Counted from the first letter of the stretch, positions 1-11,754 are shown. The stretch: 64,000 nt of DNA from Angiostrongylus vasorum (GCA_018806985.1 JADANN010000202.1:2599001-2663000), one strand, 5' to 3'. The notes: a model not told the origin generated them from the letters alone. A program made the numbers and translations.

Positions 1-1440
1 TCGTATTCTTCGTCGATGATATTGACAACGGCATTTTCCCAACAGCCGACTAATGAATTGAATAAATCCCAGTTTACGGTGGTTCTGGGACTTCGGTTCT
101 TGAATTTAGCGGCTTTTTTCTCCTTTCCGCGTGAAATAGGATCTTGCACGAAGAAGGCGGTGGTCTGACCCCGTGTAGAATTTTGGGGCGACAGCGACAT
201 CGGTTAGGCGAAACATTCTATTTACTATGATGTGGTATATTTCGTTATGGTACTCTCCATTGTGAGAATCCCACGACCAGCCTTGAGGATGGGGCTTCTG
301 GAATTGCGAGTTACCAAGGAAGGATGGTCTTGGTCGCCATGATAAACTCAGATAGCCGCTCACTCTTTTCGTTCCGTTCTAATCAATGGGTCTCAATGTG
401 ACGTTCTTCAGACGTTCTTTTTGGTCCAATCTTGGCGTTGAAATCTCCAATGATGACCTTGAAGAATGCATGGTCTTCTCCGTAGAACTTCTCCAAGTCC
501 ATATAGAACGCTCCGACTTCTTCTTTGTCATAGTTTGATGTAGGCACGTAAACGACGAAGATTGTCAAAGCCGGTATTGATCCACATCTTTTTAATCGTA
601 AACGTCCCATTTGGGTTGTAAGCTGTTTGAATGAATCGATGTTCATGGACAAACTCCTGTTGACGAAAAACGCCGACGCCTCCGACTCCTCTACTGTCGC
701 ATGTTCCGAGGAACAGTTCTTCTCCGGTGTCATAGACGGCGTTGAATGGGTGGCGTCGTCTCGGCTCGGCCAGGGCGATGACGTCGTACGTTATCCTTCT
801 TGCTTGCATGAGCACGTCCTCTGTCGAGGGACTCGGATGCAAGTGCACGTGCATTGTAGGTACAGATCGTCACCATAGTTCTTTGTAATCCAGGCAACTT
901 CCATTGGCCCTGAGATTTTAGCAGCCTCTCCGTGCTCGTCCTACCCAACGCTGCGAAATTGGGGGGCTGTTTCGGGGTTGTGGGAATGAGTCCCGTTTCT
1001 TTTAGTGTTTTTAACTTTTGATACCCACGTATAGCTTGATGGGCTCTGAACGTGAGAGCTGAGTATACTCATGGGTAACTTGCTAGGCTCTCCTAGTATG
1101 GACATGGAGCTTATTTGTTGGAGACGACTCCTAACCGCCTCCCATATACTTCCGTCACTTGATTGCAGGCTTTTGGCCAAATTGACTCGCTGAACGCAAT
1201 CTGCATAAGAGAGAACGAGCCCACACACGCAAGCATGAATACGCCTAGCAAATACAGAAAGTATGTGCCAAATCGGCGCAGCAGAAACAGGGGAGTCCAT
1301 CCCGTGGATCCACCTGCGTCTCAGGGAAGCAAAGGTCGCTTTTGGTCCGCGATTAACCCCCTCTCCGCCACCTGGGGACACTCCACGTAGCCTCGCGACT
1401 AACCGGCTCGAAAATCCCTCTTATGAGGGGAGATCCGTGG
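1..1440 (-). mobile_element. RTE-like LINE, 5' portion (copy 1), runs off left edge
   Basis: The right end (about 1,440) is the element's 5' end, marked by a ctcttatgag-type palindrome that is shared as ctcatatgag by the copies near 22,745, 46,390 and 63,112. Reading leftward on the minus strand there is a roughly 500-base 5' region, then an endonuclease frame. The reverse transcriptase part would lie beyond position 1, so the copy may be whole or 3'-truncated outside the window. It lies in the intergenic region upstream of unc-31. Confidence 0.85.
106..948 (-). pseudogene. LINE endonuclease (EEP fold) pseudogene, copy 1
   Basis: An apurinic-type endonuclease/exonuclease/phosphatase domain of a non-LTR retrotransposon, which would nick target DNA to prime reverse transcription. 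Visible motifs include [28 protein letters not shown] (catalytic Asp and Asn kept) and a C-terminal SDHRLL (catalytic His). The reading switches frame near 550-700 and again near 360, so the copy cannot make one protein. Its N-terminal half (528-854) and middle (383-733) overlap in different frames. The RTE assignment rests on the compact EN-then-RT layout seen in the longer copies at 43-46 kb and 49-52 kb. Confidence 0.8.
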
Positions 1441-1884
1441 TGTACCGTCGTCTTTATTAGTTTGAATAGGCTATTTTAAAATGGTAATAAATGCTAAAAG
1501 TTTGATAGATATAATGGATTCCTTGCTTTCTCGTTCAATATCGACTATCTTTTGACCTCATTATGGATAATGAGTGCCTTGCCCTATTGATAAGCTTGCA
1601 CGAGGTTGTTACAAATCTTTATTGTGTAAAGCATCTCAGCAGTACAACCTTCTTCAGAGCCGCAATAATTCGAGGTGAATGTCCGAAGTATCCATCGATA
1701 CCGGTGGAGCGCTAGCCACACCAGTATTTTTGTTACAACTTTGTGTCCTTTCCTTCTTCTTCGTGTTCTTCTTTATAGAGATCTGATTTGCAATGCGACT
1801 TTTTATCAGTTCATTTTTGCTTAGCAAATTTTTTTTTCCTCGGTAAAAGAGCAGACTTGTCATTAAATAAATAACTCTCTCTAG
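1441..1884. other. Intergenic stretch with one family E fragment
   Basis: No gene is recognised. Around 1,560-1,665 there is a fragment of dispersed family E (gcacgaggttgttac followed by cttcttcagagcc). The minus-strand open frame 1,654-1,863 shows no recognisable domain and is probably chance. Confidence 0.5.
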
Positions 1885-2165
1885 ACCTTGATAGACTTCT
1901 TGGCGTTGATCAATCCTTTAGGGATGCGTCATGTATTCGACTTCATTAAGCATCGTCTAGAGATGATTGGATGCACATATGGCCTTTACAGTGACTCTCG
2001 GTGGCCTACCGATGTATCGAGCCGGTGCTGCTATCCTCCCATACAAGTCTAGTGCCAATCTGGCGACTCCACCCCGAAAGGATGGAAGACTTGGTGGGTC
2101 AGGGGCGCAGGATCGATTCCATGTGGACTGCACGGCGCCTCCGAGCACTACGCCACACTTTCCCA
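1885..2165 (-). mobile_element. SINE family A copy, minus strand
   Basis: Read on the minus strand, a tRNA-like head at the right end (box-A-like ggcgtagtgctcggagg, box-B-like gatcgattcc) leads into the core caccaagtcttccatcc...ggggt, then the family A tail ending in gattgatcaacgcc. It matches the copies at 12.7 kb, 19.7 kb and 36.8 kb. Its head faces the head of the plus-strand copy at 2,215. Confidence 0.75.
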
Positions 2166-2214
2166 TTCACTTGTCATCAGAGAATTATGTTATGAATGTT
2201 CCATAATTACTTAT

Positions 2215-2555
2215 CAGCGCAACCTTAGGCACTATTTAAGAACAGCACAATTTGCCTGCGGCGGCGTCGTTAGAGGTATTCTGCAATACATACACTGTTC
2301 GCCGTGATGGTTCGATTCCGACCTCAGGGTTCAACTGTGCTCGCTATCCCTCGGACGCTGGCGAATTGTTAGCGGACATGTTTGAGAGATAGCAGCACTG
2401 ATCTTATACATCAGTATTTCACCTCGAGTCAATGTGTTGGCCAGATATGCATTCAATTACCTCTATGATGTTGGATGAAGTCGAATGCGTAGCTCATCCT
2501 TAAAGGATTGATCAACGCCTAGAGTTTGATCCTATATCCTTTTTATAGTCAAAGG
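2215..2555 (+). mobile_element. SINE family A copy, plus strand
   Basis: A head with gatggttcgattcc (box B) is followed by a degraded core (ggacgctggcgaattg) and the typical family A 3' region (gatgaagtcgaatgcgtagctcatcc, aaaggattgatcaacgcc), ending in a tatcc-rich tail. It is inverted relative to the copy at 1,885-2,165. Confidence 0.7.
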
Positions 2556-3700
2556 ACTCAAACATTTCAGTAAAGCTTTACTATATTAATCCTGCTTAGA
2601 TACACGGTCTGTTCTCAGATATCGTGTGACTTCCGTGAATTTCTCAGTGCACATTGTTTTGTTGCAACTGTGATCACTAGAAAGGACCCAATTCCTGTAT
2701 TGTGGGTTTCGATGGTGTTTCAGGATCTATCATGTTCTTTCCCCATTTGTGAGCTAGTTGCTAGTTGAGCATGATTTTCTTTTTCCGAGAGCTGTGACAG
2801 AGGGCTCTCATATCTTCAACACAAGCATTCATCGGCTCCGTTGGAGAGGAAAGTAGTTTACTACTTTACGACCAGTACCCTCCTCTTACGGCAGCGATTA
2901 CTGTGACGACATGGATTCCTGCGATTTCTGGATCGCCGGATCGAATATGGTCTTACAGACCCTCTCCCTACACCATTTTTTTGTTTTACTTTATATCTAA
3001 ACACCTTAATGTTCTGTGTTATTTTTTCTGAAGAAAACTTGTTTTTGGAGAGATTTTTGTTCGCGCACTTCGTGTAAATGCCTGGAATTACTAGTCCTAG
3101 GTAAGCGAATTACATCGCCTAACAAAAGTAGTCATTTTATTCTGCCCCAAAAGTACCGCATTTTGGCCAACTTACCAAATTCCTCATTCAAAACCTGACA
3201 ACAGTTGCTTCAACCAAAGCTGGTCAGATTTTGAATTCTTCAAGGATTTTGCAAGCCGTTACCATATTGATTTTTTTGTTGGACGGCCATTTAATGGTAA
3301 AGCTGTGCGCTAGCGCTTCTATGCGTTCAATCATCCTTCAGAACATTACTGACGCAAAAAGTTGGAGAACAGAAAATGCATTTCTTTGAAGTTTCCCGAT
3401 TTAGAAACTTCTTCCGATCTCTTCACATTTCCTTCCTCATCCTTTCCTTAAGCATTTCTTCTAATTTCTTTCATACCTCCCATCTCTAAACCCTAGGGAC
3501 TTCTGTGTATAAATTTTAGAAGCTTTTTTAAAATGTTTTTTTACTGAATTATCGTTGAGACAGTGGTAGCTGAGGTTGGCGCCATGTTTTGAATTATTTC
3601 TGTATCCTTCGTTTTTGTTTATTAATTTATTTCCCATTTGTTTTCTACTTGTTGTGGATATGGTTTCCATTTTAATTACTTGTATTTCCTCCCACTTCTA
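2556..3700. other. Intergenic, nothing recognised
   Basis: AT-rich sequence with short open frames on both strands (for example 3,016-3,198 plus and 3,461-3,670 minus). None shows a recognisable domain or a convincing splice pattern. Confidence 0.5.
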
Positions 3701-3709
3701 CGTCAATGT

Positions 3710-3825
3710 ATTTCAAGGGCCTCCGCGCTGCAGTGTGTAATGCGTGAGCCCCGGAAAGGGAAATCGTGGTTCGATCTGGCCCGGGGCCCAGTTTTGCGAA
3801 AATCTCAGCATCGCTGTACTTGCAT
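3710..3825 (-). repeat. Family D fragment
   Basis: The sequence ccccggaaagggaaatcgtggttcgatctggcccggggcccagttttgcg plus the flanking aaaatctcagc is the reverse complement of one arm of the hairpin element at 56,740-56,837. It also relates to the start of the longer family D copies (gctgagatatttgcaaaact). Confidence 0.6.
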
Positions 3826-4194
3826 TTCTTAGCAGTTTAGTAGACGCTGCCCAATAGAGTATCAAAATGGTTTTTCAAAAATCCAAATCTACTGTTTTCG
3901 AAAACAACGACAATTTTTTTTGACAAAGTCGTCGTTACTTTTTTATACCTGACGACTCTTTTTATGTTTCAGCCTTTCGAATAGTTTCATTTTTTCTTGT
4001 TATTCATCTTTTTGAGAACTGTTCAAGAATTTTCAGCGCTATCAAGTATTTGCTTGGCGATTCATACACTCATCTCTGAGTCTCCGCCGTCGCCGTCAAC
4101 TCGCAGCTCATTTTAATATTCATGCCTTCATGAGGGAAACTACCTAGATAGCAGCTCCCAAGACAGGCTTTCTATTAACATCGACATTGATGAA

Positions 4195-4330
4195 TAACTC
4201 GCTGTTTTCTTGACTAGCACACACGAGGTTCCTAGCATATGTTATCTTTTCGCATCAGCTGATGTTTTGGCAGGTTTTGCCTTCTTCAATGTCTGCAAAG
4301 GTGAAGCTAACTGTGATCATGTCACTCATG
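4195..4330 (+). repeat. Family E fragment
   Basis: Shares ctgttttcttgactagcacacacgaggtt and the following cttcttcaatg... segment with the copies at 13,575 and 19,455. The rest of 3,830-5,555 holds nothing I can recognise. Confidence 0.5.
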
Positions 4331-5559
4331 TCATCCAAACACCTTCATAACCTCGGCAAGAAAACCACAATAGCTAATTTTCAGTGGTAATATATATATA
4401 AAACAGCTTCACCAGACAACGCTCAATGCTCTCTATGAGTCTTCCACTAAGTATTTCATGTATACCATCCGCTCAGAGTTCACGTGGATGGGTAATGGGT
4501 CAGTCTCTCGTTAAAATATCAGTCGCAGATGTTGTCTAAGGTCTCGTATGATGATGAGGCATTTCTCCTTGAGGTCATTTTTGATTCCGGTAATTTATCC
4601 TGAATGCTTTGAGGGTTCCACTCGCTGAAGTTTTTGATTTCTTTGCGAAGACAATGAATTCCACTTCAAAATCTTCTCTTTTGCGTCTCTACGTCTTATG
4701 CACCCCTAGTGGGGTATTTGGTTTGACGTTAAATTTACCGACGAGGTGTTTTTTTTAAATGGCTGCGGTGACTTAATGAAGGAAATAGCCAGTTATTCTT
4801 CAGATGGATTTGCTAGCTCCACATAATGATCTGATGCCGATTTGAATCGCTTCACGCTTGAAACATAAAATCTGCTAGGCAGACGGTTGATGGTAAGGTA
4901 ACCTTGGCTGTTAAACGTCGATATAAATGCTTCGAATCAACTTTCATTGTTTCTTTCTTCATTTTGATGACACTTTTAGTTTTTCTTCAGTCGGGAAACC
5001 GTCACTCTTCTGTTTTCCATGACTTCTTCTTCAATTGGCCGCTTTCAATATTAGATGCTGTGCTGATTAAAATTATAAAGATGTCGTTTTTGCTGTATTT
5101 TTACCGCTTGCTCTCATGTTGTCAAGATGAAAACGAAGACCTCTAGGTCCTCTAAAGTATAAGCATGCGAAGTCTTCATCGAGTAGTTCTCCCATCCTTG
5201 TTTTTCTCCCAGTTTTTTTCCTTGTAGCTATTTTTTTTATCCCTCAAGCCCACTAACGCGTCATGTATCATTTTTTTCTCCTAAGTGCTCACCGTTCTCT
5301 TTGAAGGCAGTTTACATGGCGCATCTACGCTTACTAAGGACCTTGTTGAGAGTCAGTTCTTCATAGGGATATTTTTTGTGTTAAAGTGTAAGATAAAGCG
5401 TGCCGCAATGATTACCTAAGTAGGGATACGTATGCCTCCAACTCCATTCGTGTCATCTCGGAGCGTGGTTGGTTGGCTTGTGAAATGACTTCCGATAACC
5501 TATCGACGTTAAAAGTTGCTTTTTATATATTCGCACAGAAGCCTACTTCTAATTTACCG

Positions 5560-5665
5560 ACTCCAGAGGTATGGAGGGCTTCCTAGCTGCTTAGTGCACG
5601 GAATTGAACTAAGGACCACAAGTATACTTTAGAGCGCCCCCTAACCGTTGTGCTTCACGGTTTTG
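5560..5665 (-). mobile_element. SINE head fragment (family A or B)
   Basis: On the minus strand, gcacaacggttaggggg (box A-like) and tagttcaattccg (box B) precede a short piece of the shared SINE core (ccatacctctggagtcgg). Truncated after the core start, so the family cannot be decided. Confidence 0.55.
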
Positions 5666-8415
5666 TGTTAGTCACCTAAAATTTCTCAACAGTATTGAAG
5701 AAAGTGTCCTCTTTGAAACTTGTCCTTAAATTTCAGACTGAACCAGGAAATCTGACGTGGAGAACCGTCGTCATTGGTTGTTTGAAGCCTCCTTATTGGA
5801 GAGCAAAAATAATCGAAGCGCCCGCCCAAATGAGGGGGGAGAATGGAATGTTTCACAAACACCTCAACTCTTATTGATTTCTGGCAGTATTATGCTTTAT
5901 TCTCCTGCGAGCAGATTCCTGGTTGAGCTTTTAGTTTGCGAAAAGGACTTTTTAAAGTCGAAATCCGAAGTTCTTTGTTTGATGCACTGCTTCCCACTTT
6001 TATCCAGTCCTATCGACATGTGTAATGAAGTATCCAGGGTATTCTTACCGCTTTTGTTCTTTTCTGTTTTCATTCTATCGTCCTTTGCTAGTTTCTGGAA
6101 TAAATTACGATTACAGACTTTCTTCTTTTCCTTTATTCCCTTTTCATTAGTGCATTTTGCTCGACGTCGTACTCAATGGGCTTTAATATTTTGCCAGATT
6201 TCCGTTGGAAAAGTGCAAAGAACCTCGTTACTCTGGATGGCTTTTTTTGCTATGTCCCGGAATTTTGCGAATATGTTAGAACACTGGAGAGTATTCCATA
6301 CAAGAAAAAAGGGTTGCATTGTCTTCCTATCTTCAGCCACTTCTATCGAGTCTTTGAGACTTCCTTTCTCTAATGATTAATTACATATTTACTTCACCTA
6401 CAAAATATTATTTGATTTCTAACGATACCATAGACTTATCAATCATATCAATATTCGTCTAGAATTGTGATGTCCTTAAGAGGTTCCGTTGGTGCTTATG
6501 TAAATTTCATTCCATTCTTTTCAGTTCCGTATCGCTTAGTACAGGAGTTCATGTCTACAGGCTTAATAAAACAATAGTCCCTATGATTTGAGGAGTTTGG
6601 CGATACTTAATATTATTACTTATTTACTCCTCTACTTGACTGCTTGGACAGCACGTTTTCACGAAGAATCCTTTAAGTGGTTGTGGTCCAGCTTTATGTA
6701 AGGAACAAGGTGTCGTGCTTCGTTCGTTAATGAAGGAAATAGTCGTGTAGAGTAAATTTAGCGGAATAAACAAAATGGAATATGATGAGAGGAGCTACTC
6801 ATGCCCAACCCCATGCTATGACAGTGCATGTTCTTTTATCTTATTCATCACAATTGCATTGGTATCACTGCCATATGGAAGCATCCAGTGTACAACTGTG
6901 GTGCATCAGATTCGGTAACGTCGAAGGTTGGAACTACTAGCGAAAAACTCGCGAGAGTTCCGGACGTCTTCTTCCAACACTTAGGAATGAAAATCACTCA
7001 CAAAGTAAAGTCAGAAGTGAGAATGACGAAAATTTTCTATTGTCTCTATCATCCATACTACTATTTGTCATCAAGTGGCTTGAGGGGACCATTCCACCAG
7101 TAAACTCCATTCGTCGCACCAGAACTCCTCAGCGCGCCCTGCTTGCTCAACTGTAACGAGGGGTACCATAATTTACTAAGATGCACGTCCGTTTTTCATT
7201 TACCACCATTTCTTTTTCGGGAGAAAGTAGATGTGCGTAGCCCGACGGGTATTAAACGTTGCCATGGTGTGTATTTATCCCTAGCTGGACTTTTTAAATG
7301 GATAAATTAAAACTCTCATCTTGAGAATCCCTACAACAGAGGATGAACCTGGCGCCGTCCTACCTGGCGACTATACGGACGGGAGCTCTTTGTTGACTTT
7401 TATTCATCATGTCTGAATTGTTTTTTTTTCGCCTAATAAAAAATCTTTCTGCGAAAAACTTCTATGTTGCAAGGAATACAGTGATTAAGAGTATTAGCTC
7501 ATCTTCAGTAGGTTGGTCGACTAATCGCTCGAGTCGAAGTTGTCGAAGAAATTGCTGCGCTCCTTGGAGAATCCTGGTTGCGAGGCAGTCACCTTTCCTC
7601 TTCCTCCGTGATTGAAGGAGGAGAAAGCGAATGGAATCGGACGAGTCATATCAAGATGGGAGATCTAACTGTTATTATACTTTACTGCTACCCAGTTTGT
7701 TTTCTTTTTCCATGTACCGTAGCCAGATATTTTAGATTTAGTTTCGCAAATTTCAACTGCCCATCTTCACGTAGTGTGGTGATCTGATCATTTCCTTTAT
7801 TCGTTTCGTTACTTTCTAGCTGTATTCCATAGAAGTGTTAGAATTCATATCTGAACGCGGTTGTGGGGATGAGAATGTATTGAGTGGAGAATCAGAATAC
7901 ATGTTGATTGACCATATCGATGTTAAAGGAAAGTCGGTTTTAAAATAACGTGTTGATTGCTGATCGAGCTTTTTTTCGGGAAACGCCTAGTAGCCGGACG
8001 AGGGCGTTCCGATGTTTTTACCATATGCACTTGTCACTCTTTTTAGATCAGATTGCTGTTTTATGCGGTGGCAACAGCTTTCTTCAAAGACGAGGTTTTT
8101 TTTGGTTGGCGTTCGTGGACTATATTACAATCTGAATCTCTTTACAAGCCGAGTGCCTAATCAAAGTCTTCCAGTCATTTGATCCTGTTCTCAGTTCGTT
8201 CCGAGCTGTGCTTTGAAGTCAAGAGTAAGAAATTTATAAAAAGAAAACAGTTCTTGTCACGGCTCAACTTTAAGAATGCAAAATGATGAGTTCTTAATGG
8301 TTATGTTTTTAATAGATGACACTCGTTTACGTTCTTCTTTCGTGACGAAATACGCGATCTCCAAAAGGACATTTTGGTAACGTCACCTTTCTTTCTGAGC
8401 CAGAAATCTTTGTTG
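5666..8415. other. Intergenic, nothing firmly recognised
   Basis: Contains the window's second-longest open frame (about 5,757-6,380 plus, GTG-initiated). It encodes an irregular hydrophobic sequence with no motif, so I do not call it a gene. No RNA gene or known repeat was recognised in this stretch. Confidence 0.4.
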
Positions 8416-8419
8416 TACT

Positions 8420-8700
8420 CTATTTCTCCACATTAACGACGTCGTCCTGAGGGAGTCCAACGTTTCCATCACGAAGCCTAGCTAAGCAACTAGTCGCATG
8501 GTGGCCAATCTCCGTCTGATCCACAAAGGTCGGTGACTGCATGTGGTGGTGACGACCTGAGACAAACATTGGCCAAGCTGACCTCGGGAACTTCAAGGAA
8601 CCGCACTGGGTAGATCGGCAAAACTCCGAAAAAAACGGGAGATATGCTGGGACCTGCACAACCAGTGAGAACGGACCATACAAGTATCCAAGTAAGTATT
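8420..8700 (-). repeat. Family C repeat, minus strand
   Basis: The reverse complement matches the family C consensus seen at 11.8, 20.8 and 38.9 kb: tacttg...cactggttgtgc at the right end through tccatcacgaagcctagcta at the left. It is the only clear family C copy outside unc-31 and the only one on the minus strand. Confidence 0.7.
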
Positions 8701-8938
8701 AAATTCGTTCAACATCCTACATGCTTGTTGACATCTTGGTTGTGTTCCATAGATCATTTGAAGAACCTTACCACTTTTTGATGGCATCGTTTTTCAATTT
8801 TTTTTCTATTTTTTTAGCGGTTATTTTTTTCTTAGTTTCTTTGCTAATCTTCATATCGTTCTTCAATCACTCGAATCCTTCACAATTCTAATGTTCCATG
8901 TTGGTTTCGCATAGTTATTCAGTCACTTTCGCAAAATT

Positions 8939-9335
8939 TCATGTTCTGGGGGTTTGTTGACGTTTGAAAGTAGAATGAACGAAAGTTGGCTTTCTCTTGC
9001 TGTATTCGAGTGAGTTTTTTCTTTGCGAGAAAAACGCTTCTCTTTGAATTTCTAAACAGGAGTTTCGTCTACTGACTAAGAAGAACGACAAAGTAGTAGT
9101 GTGGTAGTGTGCTCTAGCGTTTTTAATCTTCAACCATTCAGATATATGGAAACAACTTTGCACTACACTGATAGCCGTAGTTGTTCTCATATTCGATTCG
9201 TATAGTTGAGGGGTTGCCGACATTCCTCGCACGGCTTCCATTTGCTGACCGGCGATGACTGCGAGTGAAATCCAATGTCCTGCCGTGGCTGCGGCGTGCC
9301 ATCGGTAACCAGCACTCCCCATTTCCGCTGCTCAT
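8939..9335 (-). other. Exon-like GC-rich open segment, minus strand (candidate)
   Basis: The stretch of about 9,170-9,335 is more GC-rich than its surroundings and is open in two overlapping minus-strand frames, each beginning with ATG (at 9,335 and 9,322). No domain is recognised. It could be an exon of a gene divergent from unc-31, a promoter-proximal GC-rich block, or chance. Confidence 0.2.
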
Positions 9336-9824
9336 ATCTTGCCAATTCTTTCTATTATTAGTTAGCTATGAGACCCCGTTCCACACCGTTAAAATATCTT
9401 AGAGAGGGTTTTTTTTTCTTTCGAGAACTTTCGTAGAAAGTAATCCAATTGAAATATAGTCCTATATTTTCTCCTTAGTTACCGACAAAAGGAAAATTTA
9501 TTAGTAGGAAAACGTTGCGCCACCTTTACCTTCTTAAGAGCCGCGTTGAGCCGAGTCAATGGTACACAGCTGCTCGTTGTCTCCTGATGTGAGTGTCGCA
9601 ACCAGTCGAGTCCAGTGAACTTTCAAATATTTTTTTCTGTTGATATATAAGAAATATGATACAGTACATCGCGTTTGTGTCGGCAACAAAACCGACGAAT
9701 TTCTTTGATAATTTACCCCGAAAGAAAACACTTAAATATTCGCAATGTCAACAATTTCGAGACCGTAACATGGGAAAAAGCAAACAAAGATCTTTCGAAC
9801 AACGTATGTACGCAGAAGAATATA

Positions 9825-10080
9825 AATAACTTCAATGAAGCTGAGATATTTGCAAAACTCTGGACCGCAGGTGCCTATGGTGGGGAACGAACGCGCTATT
9901 GTCCTTTGCGGGGAGTAACGCGTTCACCACCACACCATGCGGGTCCTTCGTTTCGCCTGTCTCTTAGCTAGTTCTATCGATCTTTTTGCCAGCAGCAATC
10001 ACCCGTCAACGGGATTGATCTGGGGAGCCCAAATCGGCATTGAACCCAGTTAAGCTGAGGCTGTAGTTATAATCACAATT
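9825..10080 (+). repeat. Family D repeat, copy 1 of a local direct pair
   Basis: Runs from gaagctgagatatttgcaaaactc through ggtgcctatggtggggaacg, cgttcaccaccacaccatgcgg, ttcgtttcgcctgtctctta, atcacccgtcaacgggattg to cagttaagctgaggctg. It is followed after about 50 bases by a second, shorter direct copy. Confidence 0.75.
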
Positions 10081-10109
10081 TTAACCTTTTTACTTACTGC
10101 CTACTCTTT

Positions 10110-10290
10110 TTTGATGGCAGGGTATATTGCGAAATATAACTCCAACGAAGCTGAGATATTTGCAAAACTCTGGACCGCAGGTGCCTATGGTGGGGAACGA
10201 ACGCGCTATTGTCCTTTGCGGGGAGTAACGCGTTCACCACCACACCATGCGGGTACTTCGTTTCGCTCGTCTCTTAGCTAGTTCTATATA
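10110..10290 (+). repeat. Family D repeat, copy 2 of a local direct pair
   Basis: Begins with the leader tactcttttttgatggcagggtatat... found before other family D copies, repeats the 9,825 copy almost without change up to ttcgtttcgctcgtctctta, and stops at agctagttctat. The near identity implies a recent local event. Confidence 0.75.
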
Positions 10291-10386
10291 TAAATAACAT
10301 TCTCCTTCTACCCATTTTCTCTCAAAAAGTCGCAATATCTATTTTTTTATGGCTACGAAATCTGTAGAATAGGATTTCACCAAGGT

Positions 10387-10815
10387 TCACTCTTCTACAG
10401 TTTTGCTTAAGCGCGTGCGTCGTACAAGAGAAGCCGCGAAGTTTTTTGCTCGTTTTTGAAATGTCATGTTCGTCTTATGCGTGTTCGTAGTTAGCCGTAC
10501 TCGTATGACTACTATATTTTGTTGTTGTGCGAGTGTCAGAGATGCTTCTTGTTGTCTTGCTTCGCAATAAAACCTTACAAGAGAGATGACCGATGCTGGG
10601 ATTTTAAAATTTTCTTCATCTTTCCTTTCTTCGTCGCCTAGAATTTTAACACTTTCCATTAGTGTTGCAATCCTTGCGATACTTGAAGAGTAAGCACTCA
10701 GGAAAATGTGGTTAACTAAAATTACCAGCATAAGAGCATTCATTCGCTCAGCTTTCGAAAAACTTTTCATACCACAAGCCTCCTCAAATAGATGAGATTG
10801 GTCCATTCTCTCCAT
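10387..10815 (-). CDS. Hypothetical small protein with possible signal peptide (candidate gene)
   Basis: A 142-codon ATG-initiated open frame on the minus strand, 0.9 kb upstream of and divergent from unc-31. An internal methionine at residue 25 opens a hydrophobic stretch (LMLVILVNHIFLSAYSSS) that looks like a signal peptide or membrane segment. After it come charged residues (GDEERKDEENFK) and a basic C-terminal half rich in R and K. I do not recognise a family. With no introns and no homologue in mind this could be a chance frame. If real, a secreted peptide precursor is one possibility. Confidence 0.3.
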   Translation of the reverse strand: MERMDQSHLFEEACGMKSFSKAERMNALMLVILVNHIFLSAYSSSIARIATLMESVKILGDEERKDEENFKIPASVISLVRFYCEARQQEASLTLAQQQNIVVIRVRLTTNTHKTNMTFQKRAKNFAASLVRRTRLSKTVEE

Positions 10816-11694
10816 ACTTGTTATCTGACACCTGATTAATCACTTTTACTTCAATATCACCAATCAGTAGTTAGCAAAAAAGCCGTATGGAGCGACGAGG
10901 CGTTGTTTTATCCATTTGTCGTCTTACCCTTGTACATCTGCTCTACTGCTCTTAGGCATCTTCCTTTGTTTCTATACATTTGGAAACACTAAGAGCTAAA
11001 CTTGGTCACGATGTCTTTGCTAAGTTAAGTTTTATCTCTTATTTTTTTCTCTTTATTATTTTTTTAATTTCTTATTTCTTATTTCTCTCGTTACTTTAAT
11101 TCTTGTCGAAATCATTAGCTGAACGGAAACGATTCAGTTAACCTTTCTATTGTCGCATTTCGGATTGAGACTCGTTAAAATCCAGATTTTCATACCTAAT
11201 TTTCAATTTTTGCTTCGCTTCTAGCACAGTGATTTGAACCATCCTGCAAGAGGCTCGTCTTCGCTGGTTCTATCCCTTGTCTAGTTAGCCACGCCTTTCA
11301 TCTCTTCGGTGTCAGAAAGTTGATACCATGAAATCTATCAAGACAAGGGAATCTTATTACTTCGCCATACGCTGACAAGTTATTGTGGTGGCGAAATATG
11401 CATTCGGTCACCTTCAGGCTTTATCTTTACTCCCTTCTTATCCTATTTTTTGCAGCAGCTTCTCGATTTTGTTTTCTTGTTTTCCGTTCAGAGTTAGGCG
11501 CTTCCGATCTTCTCCTAACTCACTTCTCTCTTCGACTTTGAATAGACCATTATACCACAGTTTGCTAGTCAGCATTGCTGTCTATTTTACTAGTCAGTAT
11601 CCTCATTGTGATCTTGTCTATTGCAATTTGATCTACTAAGTCGTAGTTCATTCATTCATTTATTCATTCATTCATTTCATTCTTTTTGTTCCAG
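10816..11694 (+). promoter_or_regulatory. unc-31: Upstream region and probable outron of unc-31
   Basis: This AT- and pyrimidine-rich stretch precedes the first coding exon. It ends in (ttca)-type short repeats at 11,650-11,680 and then ttctttttgttccag, a splice acceptor placed directly before the start codon. No TATA box or other element could be assigned with confidence. The true transcription start may be here or further upstream. Confidence 0.4.
11681..11694 (+). promoter_or_regulatory. unc-31: Splice acceptor directly before the unc-31 start codon (possible trans-splice site)
   Basis: The sequence tctttttgttccag immediately precedes ATG at 11,695. In nematodes an acceptor with no upstream coding exon is typical of spliced-leader addition; it could equally join a 5' UTR exon. 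Either reading supports 11,695 as the start. Confidence 0.6.
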
Positions 11695-11754
11695 ATGCTA
11701 GGCGCCAGTAGCAGTGAGGACGACGACGATGACTTTGCAGTTGAAGAGCCTGAG
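11695..11754 (+). CDS. unc-31: unc-31 coding exon 1
   Basis: Encodes residues 1-20, starting [17 protein letters not shown], the acidic serine-rich start typical of CAPS. Donor gtgagc, phase 0. Intron 1 (8.4 kb) is the gene's longest. Confidence 0.9.

Noticed and set aside
5757..6380. 207-codon plus-strand open frame
   Set aside because: It begins at GTG, has no recognisable domain, an irregular composition with hydrophobic runs from T-rich DNA, and no convincing splice or conserved neighbours.
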